DNA of 10,457 nucleotides from Candidatus Pelagibacterales bacterium (lineage in GTDB: Bacteria; Pseudomonadota; Alphaproteobacteria; Rickettsiales; UBA1997), in assembly GCA_016882165.1 (NCBI GenBank), contig VHBV01000038.1:1-10457 (forward strand). Reading direction: 5' to 3'. A model generated the notes under the pieces. The model did not search any database and had not been told where the DNA came from. It worked only from the letters and a program-made list of their open reading frames with translations. How positions within the stretch are numbered: position 1 is the stretch's first letter; the number at the start of each line of letters is the position of its first letter. The translations under genes and the position numbers were made by a program. Positions 5,893 through 10,457 of the stretch are shown here, one piece after another.

Positions 5893-8022
5893 TTAGAATT
5901 GTTTGCTAAAAGTTAAGTATAATGTTCTTCTTGGTGCATATTGCGAAGCAGAAACGCCAATTCCCGAACCATCTGAATATTGATAAACTTCATCAAGTAA
6001 ATTAATTGCCGAAATTCTGCTGTTAATTTTTCCAATCAAAGGAAATTCAACATCTCTAGAAACACTACCATTAAATTGCCAATAAGATGGCATAGTATTT
6101 TTATTGTTTTCTCCTGTACTTAAACCAGAACCAAAAATTGCATCAGCTGCAAATTTTGTTTTCAAAAATATGTAAGAAGCTCCAATTGCAGCAGTGTAAT
6201 TTTGCGCATGATCAAGACTAACATAATTATTTTTTATATAATCATATTCTTCTTCGTGAACAATATATTGTGCTGATACAATATTTTTGGCATAAGCTCT
6301 TTGAGCCGCAAAATTTAGATAAGAAGCAAAATTATCTTTTTTATAATCAGCTTTGAATTCAATTCCATAAGCTTTTCCTTTTTCATAGTTAAATGGAGAA
6401 TATAGAAGCGAATTACCAAATTGATGTTCATCTTGCATGTTTTTAACTTGACGATAATAGCTATCTAGCGCCAAAGTTAAGTTTGAATTTGCTTTATGAG
6501 TTATGCCCAGATCAAAATAATTACTTCTTTCTGCTTTCACTTTGCCATTTAGTCCAACTTCTGCTTCATTACTTGTTCCTTCAAACTTATCAATTGTATT
6601 TTGAGAAATTTGTGAGGTTGGAGCGGGGGTAAAATATCTGGCATATCCAAAATTAACTTTGGTTTTCTCTGACAAATTATAAACTCCACCAAATCTTGGA
6701 CTTAATTGACTTTCATTTACATAGGCTTGCGAAAGATCAAAACGTGCTCCATAATTTAATGTTAGTTTATCAGTTGCTTTCCATTCATTTTGCAAATAAC
6801 CAGAATATAAGTTTGAAGTTTTATTAGCATTATCATCAATTTTGAAAGGAATTGTGGAAGTTTGAACAAATGAATGACCATGACCAGAACCTTCAAAAAC
6901 CCAATTAGCACTCTGACTTTCAACACGATTTGTTGTAGCGTAAATACCAGACCTTAAAGTGTTTTTATCATTAATTTGGTAACTAAAATCACCTTGTAAA
7001 CCATTGGTAACACTATTTCTATTAAAACTTGAAGCAATTCCTTTAAAAATTAAGTCTCCATTGTAATCAGGCTTAAATTGCATGTTACTTTGAGAAGAAA
7101 AAAGAGATAATTGATAACCAACTCCTTCATCACTTATACCATCAAGCGAAGCAATAGCAAAACGATTTTGTTCAACTTGCTTTTCATTTAAATAATTTGA
7201 ATCAGCAGTTGCTCCACTTAAATCAAACTCTGCTTCTTGATTTGGACTATTTGGAATTTGGTAACGATTTGTAGAATTTGAAACAATTACACTAACTCTC
7301 TTAGAAAGATCTAAAAGTTTAGAAAAATAACCAAAAACATTATCCTGAGATGTATCATTATGATTAGAGTTTCTAGCTGCAGTTGTAGCTTCAACTCCTC
7401 TTGAATTTTGCAAGTAAGTTGCGTTTAAGTAATAATCAATTCCAGATTTATTACCACCAACTTGTTGATTCACTTGGAATAAATCATTACCACCAAACAT
7501 AACTTCTGATCTTGCGCCTTTTAGAGCTGAACCACTTTTAGTTTTAATATCAACAACACCGGCAGTTCTAATTCCATATTGAGCTGGCATTGCACCAGTT
7601 AGGAAATCAATGGAATCTACAAAATGCGTATCAAGTTTTTGTGCAAAACCATTTACACCATCAGGCAACATAACGCCATTAATACGATATTGTAAGTTCG
7701 CATGATCACCTCTTACATGAAGTTGATTTTGTGAATTTTGCACAACTGATGGAGCTCTTGAAAGAACTTGGCTTAAAGAAGTTGCTTGACCTTGTGGCAA
7801 ATTATCAATGTCATTTTGATTAAAAACAAACGAACTACCTCCAGTTTTAACTGACAAATTATTTCTTGATTCATCAAGTTTTTTTGCAGTCACTTCATAT
7901 TCACTAACTTTTGAATCACTTGATAAATCTTGTGCTTTTGCAGCTTGACCTAAAACAAACATCTGCATAGCAATTAAAATTGGCGAGTAAGCACGCGCCA
8001 AAAGATTGGGGATTTTTTTCAT
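5893..8022 (-). CDS. TonB-dependent outer-membrane receptor
   Basis: This is an outer-membrane 22-strand beta-barrel with an N-terminal plug, importing a scarce substrate using energy from TonB. The 709 residues start with a signal peptide (MKKIPNLLAR..., cleavage probably after AKA at 30). A likely TonB box EYEVTA lies at 41-46. The plug domain spans about 65-165 (DNLPQGQATSLSQVLSRAPSV, LHVRGDHANLQYRINGV, PAQYGIRTAGVVDIKTKSG). The barrel fills the rest, with alternating aromatic strands and the classical terminal phenylalanine (LYLTFSKQF). Length is usual for the family. Predicted loops carry GSGHGHSF (H381, H383) and DEHQF (H533). The substrate is not evident: the linked DUF2946-like protein and His motifs suggest a metal or metal chelate, by inference only. 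It is the first gene of the unit with the 709-residue protein, exbB, exbD and tonB; an imperfect palindrome lies 25 nt upstream. Confidence 0.95.
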   Translation of the reverse strand: MKKIPNLLARAYSPILIAMQMFVLGQAAKAQDLSSDSKVSEYEVTAKKLDESRNNLSVKTGGSSFVFNQNDIDNLPQGQATSLSQVLSRAPSVVQNSQNQLHVRGDHANLQYRINGVMLPDGVNGFAQKLDTHFVDSIDFLTGAMPAQYGIRTAGVVDIKTKSGSALKGARSEVMFGGNDLFQVNQQVGGNKSGIDYYLNATYLQNSRGVEATTAARNSNHNDTSQDNVFGYFSKLLDLSKRVSVIVSNSTNRYQIPNSPNQEAEFDLSGATADSNYLNEKQVEQNRFAIASLDGISDEGVGYQLSLFSSQSNMQFKPDYNGDLIFKGIASSFNRNSVTNGLQGDFSYQINDKNTLRSGIYATTNRVESQSANWVFEGSGHGHSFVQTSTIPFKIDDNANKTSNLYSGYLQNEWKATDKLTLNYGARFDLSQAYVNESQLSPRFGGVYNLSEKTKVNFGYARYFTPAPTSQISQNTIDKFEGTSNEAEVGLNGKVKAERSNYFDLGITHKANSNLTLALDSYYRQVKNMQDEHQFGNSLLYSPFNYEKGKAYGIEFKADYKKDNFASYLNFAAQRAYAKNIVSAQYIVHEEEYDYIKNNYVSLDHAQNYTAAIGASYIFLKTKFAADAIFGSGLSTGENNKNTMPSYWQFNGSVSRDVEFPLIGKINSRISAINLLDEVYQYSDGSGIGVSASQYAPRRTLYLTFSKQF

Positions 8023-8047
8023 AAATATATTAAATTGAATTTTTTGT

Positions 8048-8070
8048 AATTATCCCTTGAAGGATTAATT
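8048..8070. promoter_or_regulatory. 23-bp imperfect palindrome upstream of the receptor gene, candidate operator
   Basis: AATTA-TC-CCTT-G-AAGG-AT-TAATT has 9 of 11 symmetric base pairs around a central G. Its near edge is 25 nt upstream of the receptor ATG, a position where a repressor would cover or abut the promoter. Its size fits dimeric regulators such as the Fur/Zur family, but it does not match a textbook Fur box. A stem-loop is possible too; the T-run follows it only on the plus strand, where no gene would be terminated, so an operator is preferred. Confidence 0.45.
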
Positions 8071-8075
8071 TTTTC

Positions 8076-8130
8076 ACGTCCGTCATTACGAGTAAGACAT
8101 CGTGCGAAACGTGGCAATCCACTTTGTCAC
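8076..8130. repeat. Likely dispersed intergenic repeat relic (CGTCATTrCGAG...GCAATCC type)
   Basis: The stretch contains CGTCATTACGAGTAAGA, then GTGGCAATCCAC (a small perfect hairpin, 8111-8122). On the minus strand it reads GTGGATTGCCACG ... CTCGTAATGACG. This layout recalls the GTCATTGCGAG...GCAATCC repeats scattered between genes in many bacteria, including rickettsiae. It is more GC-rich than its surroundings. Similarity is from memory and only one copy lies in this window, with a weak echo ACGAATAAGA at 8148-8157. Confidence 0.5.
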
Positions 8131-8149
8131 TATTTTAGAAGCTTGTGAC
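8126..8149. other. Weak inverted repeat GTCAC...GTGAC
   Basis: Five-base arms GTCAC (8126-8130) and GTGAC (8145-8149) flank a 14-base loop, 19 nt downstream of the stop of the small RAPP protein gene. On the minus strand no T-run follows, so it is not a standard intrinsic terminator. It may be part of the neighbouring repeat. Confidence 0.25.
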
Positions 8150-8167
8150 GAATAAGATGGTAATTTT

Positions 8168-8551
8168 TTACAAAGAAATTTGTGGCGGAGCACGCCCAAA
8201 GTAAGAAGAGAGAAGATAAGAAAGTTTTACTTTGTTAAAAATACGTTTAACAAAACAATTATAAAAAACCGCTATAGCAATTAGAAGAGCAGGGCAAAGT
8301 AAAATTTGTTTTTGCAAGTTTAACAAAGAAATCAACGAACAAGAATCATCACTATGTTTCTCAGAGCTATCGTTTTTATCATGAAATAAAAAGGCTTTTT
8401 CTAAGAAGCTATTTTCAACGTCAGAAAAACCAATTTCACTAGAATTAATTTTATGAGAAAAACTGTGGACAAGCAAAACGGTTTGGCAAATCAAGAAAAA
8501 TGCCAGCAATAATGAAACAAATATGTATTTTTGATTTAGCTTTTTATTCAC
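8168..8551 (-). CDS. Small two-helix protein with C-terminal RAPP motif (DUF2946-like)
   Basis: This is a 127-residue protein of unknown function. It has an N-terminal hydrophobic helix at about 9-29 (FVSLLLAFFLICQTVLLVH), a periplasm-facing polar segment with His/Cys/acidic residues (H29, H33, H57, H66, C71; HDKNDSSEKHSDDSC), a second hydrophobic helix at about 82-100, and a basic tail ending YFGRAPPQISL. The RAPP ending with two helices and a His-rich loop is the look of DUF2946-type proteins, often found next to TonB-dependent receptors and metal genes; the assignment is by pattern, not by search. The start is GTG at 8551; the frame is closed by TAA 12 bases upstream, and no internal ATG fits. 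It follows the dnaE fragment by 20 nt and precedes the receptor by 145 nt, so it may be read from its own promoter or from upstream. Confidence 0.75.
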   Translation of the reverse strand: MNKKLNQKYIFVSLLLAFFLICQTVLLVHSFSHKINSSEIGFSDVENSFLEKAFLFHDKNDSSEKHSDDSCSLISLLNLQKQILLCPALLIAIAVFYNCFVKRIFNKVKLSYLLSSYFGRAPPQISL

Positions 8552-8571
8552 AAAATTAAATTAAAAAAACC

Positions 8572-9783
8572 TTACAAACATTCAACATCAACAACTTTAT
8601 CAAAAGATCTTAGTTTAGAAACATCAGAATCATCAAGCAAGTATTTTTGTGATAATTCCACTTTAAAAACTTTTCCACCTCGCATAATACAGAATAAAAC
8701 TTTACTGAATTTCTCAAAATTATTTGGCACTGTTCTTTGAGATAACAAAGCTTTCACACTTTGAATTGGGTCTCTTTCTTTGATAATAATTTGCACTGAA
8801 GAAAAAATTTTTTTAGCTTTTAGATTTTCAATTTTTTCTTGATAAAGCTTTTGTTCATTTTGTTTTATAGATTCTTGTTTATTGATTTCTGAAAATCTTT
8901 TTAATCCGCCACTTTCAAAATCTTCATTTCCACCACCAAAATTTCTTTTACCAGAAAAATCACGATTTCTACTTGGCTGCTTCTTAATATCTTCAAAATC
9001 TTCTTCAGCTGGTTTAGTATTCTTTATAAATTCTTCCAACTTTTTAACTTCTTTAACCAAAATTCTTGTGCCACCATCATCTTTTTTCACCAAACACTCT
9101 ATTAATATCATGCTACCATCAACCAACAAATCTCTGGCACTAGTGATTAATTCTTCATCAAAAATCATCGCTTCAAAAATACCAAAAGGATCAGAAATTG
9201 TCATATAAGCAAAACGTCCTCTTGAACCAGATCTATGCTTACTTCCAGCAACAACTCCAGCCATTTTAATCAAATTATTATCTTCTAGTTCGTCGCGTTC
9301 TAATTTGTCTGAAAAAACAACGCCGCGTTTTCTAAGTTCTGGTAAATAATCATCAACAGGGTGTTCATTCAGGAAAAAACCAAATGCTTCAAATTCTTTT
9401 TGTAATTTTTCTGCTTTGGTCCAATTATCAACTTTTCTTAGTTCTGGTTTCGATTCAGATTCTGGCAAACCTCCAAAAAGACTCATTTGATTTGACAATG
9501 CAGCTTCTTGTTTTTGAGCAGCATATGAAGACAAAATATCGAAAGATTCAGCAATTTGACGACGATTCTTTGTCAAATCATCAAAGGCACCAGCTTTTGC
9601 TAAAGCTTCTATTGATTTTTTGTTAATTGATCTTGGATCCAACCTTTCAGAAAAATCATATATATCTTTAAAATCACCATTTTCTTTTCTTTCTTTTGCA
9701 GCATTTTCCATCATATTAAAGCCGACGGCTTTTATAGCTCCAAGTCCAAATCTGATCGCGAATTTTTCTTGTACTTGTGTCAT
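8572..9783 (-). CDS. dnaE: C-terminal third of DNA polymerase III alpha subunit, encoded alone
   Basis: The 403 residues match only the C-terminal part of DnaE (usually about 1,160 residues). Present: the helix-hairpin-helix/beta-clamp-binding region at about 8-75 (IRFGLGAIKAVG, RSINKKSIEALAKAGAFDDL), an internal clamp-binding motif QMSLF at 99-103 (E. coli QADMF), the KEFEAFGFFLNEHPVDDYL block at about 129-147, an OB-fold at about 172-250 (MAGVVAGSK, FAYMTISDPFGIFEAMIFDEEL), and the C-terminal domain at about 325-403. Missing: PHP, palm with its catalytic aspartates, thumb and most of the fingers, so it cannot polymerise on its own. A charged, Gly/Asn-rich linker of about 70 residues (252-323) separates OB and C-terminal domains. 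The frame is intact. Its ATG directly follows the TAG of uppP in the same frame, without a visible Shine-Dalgarno sequence. It may be half of a split polymerase, a relic, or an assembly joint. Confidence 0.85.
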   Translation of the reverse strand: MTQVQEKFAIRFGLGAIKAVGFNMMENAAKERKENGDFKDIYDFSERLDPRSINKKSIEALAKAGAFDDLTKNRRQIAESFDILSSYAAQKQEAALSNQMSLFGGLPESESKPELRKVDNWTKAEKLQKEFEAFGFFLNEHPVDDYLPELRKRGVVFSDKLERDELEDNNLIKMAGVVAGSKHRSGSRGRFAYMTISDPFGIFEAMIFDEELITSARDLLVDGSMILIECLVKKDDGGTRILVKEVKKLEEFIKNTKPAEEDFEDIKKQPSRNRDFSGKRNFGGGNEDFESGGLKRFSEINKQESIKQNEQKLYQEKIENLKAKKIFSSVQIIIKERDPIQSVKALLSQRTVPNNFEKFSKVLFCIMRGGKVFKVELSQKYLLDDSDVSKLRSFDKVVDVECL

Positions 9784-10457
9784 CTATAATAAACTTAAAT
9801 ATAAAATCAAAAATCCCACTATAATTCTATAAACACCAAAAATAACAAAATTGTTTTTACTAACATAATTCAAAAACCACTTTATAACTAAAATCGCTGA
9901 TATGAATGAGGAAAATATTCCAACTAATATAAGCTCAATATTAGATGTATCAAGATCATTTATATTCTTAGCTAAATCATAAAATGAAGCTGCAAAAATT
10001 GTTGGAATTGCTAAGAAAAAAGAAAAATCAGTGGCAACTTTACGGTTAAATTTCAACAATAATCCACCAATAATTGTTGCTCCAGATCTAGAAACACCTG
10101 GCATCATTGCTAAAGATTGAAAAAAACCAATCAACAAAGCCTTAAAAGGCGTAATTTCATCAACATCATTAATTTCTGATTTTCTTGGCTTATGATCAAC
10201 AATAATCATAATAATGCCTCCAATAATCAAACTTAAAGAAATTGCTAAGTTAGAAAAGAGAAACTCTTTAATTACTTTATGAAACAAAACTCCCAAAATA
10301 GCTGCTGGCAGAAAGGCAAGGGCAATATTATGTGAAAATTTTTGCTGTTTTTTCTGATTTAAATTAAATATGACTTCAAAGATTCTTTTTCTATAGACCA
10401 AACAGACTGCCAATATGGCGCCAAACTGAATTACTATTTCAAACAGATTATTTTTGA
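9784..10457 (-). CDS. uppP: Undecaprenyl-diphosphate phosphatase UppP (BacA), 5'-truncated by window edge
   Basis: This is the inner-membrane enzyme that dephosphorylates undecaprenyl diphosphate to recycle the lipid carrier for peptidoglycan; it also confers bacitracin tolerance. The frame runs open to the right edge; a TTG at 10413 is not the start, because family sequence continues upstream (FEIVIQFGAILAVCLVYRKR). The signature MPGVSRSGATIIGGLLLKF is present, with several membrane helices (AFLPAAILGVLF, ISLSLIIGGIIMIIV, FSFFLAIPTIFAASF, IELILVGIFSSFISAILVI) and a normal ending VYRIIVGFLILYLSLL. About 224 of roughly 265-275 residues are visible; the N-terminal catalytic motifs (ExxxE, SSTGHL) lie outside. 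Its TAG stop is immediately followed by the ATG of the dnaE fragment, in the same frame. Confidence 0.95.
   Translation of the reverse strand, partial: KNNLFEIVIQFGAILAVCLVYRKRIFEVIFNLNQKKQQKFSHNIALAFLPAAILGVLFHKVIKEFLFSNLAISLSLIIGGIIMIIVDHKPRKSEINDVDEITPFKALLIGFFQSLAMMPGVSRSGATIIGGLLLKFNRKVATDFSFFLAIPTIFAASFYDLAKNINDLDTSNIELILVGIFSSFISAILVIKWFLNYVSKNNFVIFGVYRIIVGFLILYLSLL

Larger units (their letters stand above)
2173..8022 (-). other. Predicted five-gene Ton operon: receptor, unknown protein, exbB, exbD, tonB
   Basis: Five genes run in the same direction with junctions of 11 nt, an 8-nt overlap, 1 nt and a 1-nt overlap, leaving no room for internal promoters outside coding sequence. Receptor, motor and transducer together make a self-sufficient uptake unit, so the unknown second gene is likely to share its regulation. 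The unit ends 9 nt from the convergent coq7 stop. Confidence 0.85.

Noticed and set aside
5681..5896. Plus-strand open frame opposite the start of the 709-residue gene
   Set aside because: Antisense to a tightly linked operon gene; the product has no recognisable features and the frame is of chance length.
8023..8047. Sigma-70 promoter with TATATT as -10 just before the receptor
   Set aside because: The candidate -35 TTACAA is only about 14 bases away and the -10 nearly touches the ATG; AT-rich DNA gives such matches by chance.
8555..8571. T-run after the dnaE fragment as an intrinsic terminator
   Set aside because: Seven Ts follow the stop on the minus strand, but no stable stem precedes them.
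9784..9786. Reassigned stop codon joining uppP and dnaE into one intended protein
   Set aside because: coq7, tonB and exbB end normally; coq7 and tonB both use TAG as a genuine stop at the expected family length, so a changed genetic code is not supported.
8882..9832. Several plus-strand open frames opposite the dnaE fragment
   Set aside because: They mirror a well-supported DnaE coding sequence and encode Ser/Phe/Leu-rich strings typical of antisense AT-rich DNA.
1..10457. CRISPR array, tRNA or rRNA genes, insertion sequence
   Set aside because: No spaced direct repeats, no cloverleaf or rRNA-like stretch and no transposase were seen in a by-eye read of both strands.

Overview
The window is AT-rich DNA, roughly 30% GC by eye, densely coding on both strands, with no RNA genes and no transposase. 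The gene content fits a Gram-negative proteobacterium with an outer membrane and aerobic ubiquinone synthesis. The Coq7-type hydroxylase, the ankyrin protein, the AT bias and an intergenic repeat of the CGTCATTrCGAG...GCAATCC type point to a host-associated alphaproteobacterium, perhaps near Rickettsiales or Holosporales. That placement is an inference; there is no rRNA or species marker here.

Positions 1-2163 (+ strand) hold the 3' part of ychF (ribosome-associated ATPase, 5' end cut by the window edge), a small ankyrin-repeat protein, and coq7 (di-iron demethoxyubiquinone hydroxylase). A perfect 19-bp tandem duplication spans the end of the ankyrin gene and the gap before coq7.

Positions 8022-2173 (- strand) form a tight five-gene unit in this order: TonB-dependent outer-membrane receptor, a 709-residue protein I do not recognise, exbB, exbD, tonB. 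Junctions run from an 11-nt gap to an 8-nt overlap, so co-transcription is likely. One locus thus encodes an outer-membrane gate, its complete energising motor and an unknown membrane-associated partner. A 23-bp imperfect palindrome 25 nt upstream of the receptor start is a candidate operator. Just upstream lies a small two-helix protein ending in an RAPP motif (DUF2946-like). His-rich motifs in it and in the receptor raise the possibility of a metal or metal-chelate cargo. This is a hypothesis only.

Positions 8572-10457 (- strand) hold an isolated C-terminal third of DnaE (DNA polymerase III alpha), without the PHP and polymerase domains, starting directly after the stop codon of uppP (undecaprenyl-diphosphate phosphatase, 5' end cut by the window edge). 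The two reading frames are identical and separated only by a TAG stop, an unusual junction.

The strongest candidates for something undescribed are the 709-residue protein inside the Ton operon and the split or relic dnaE fused in register behind uppP. No gene-free stretch exceeds about 150 bases.
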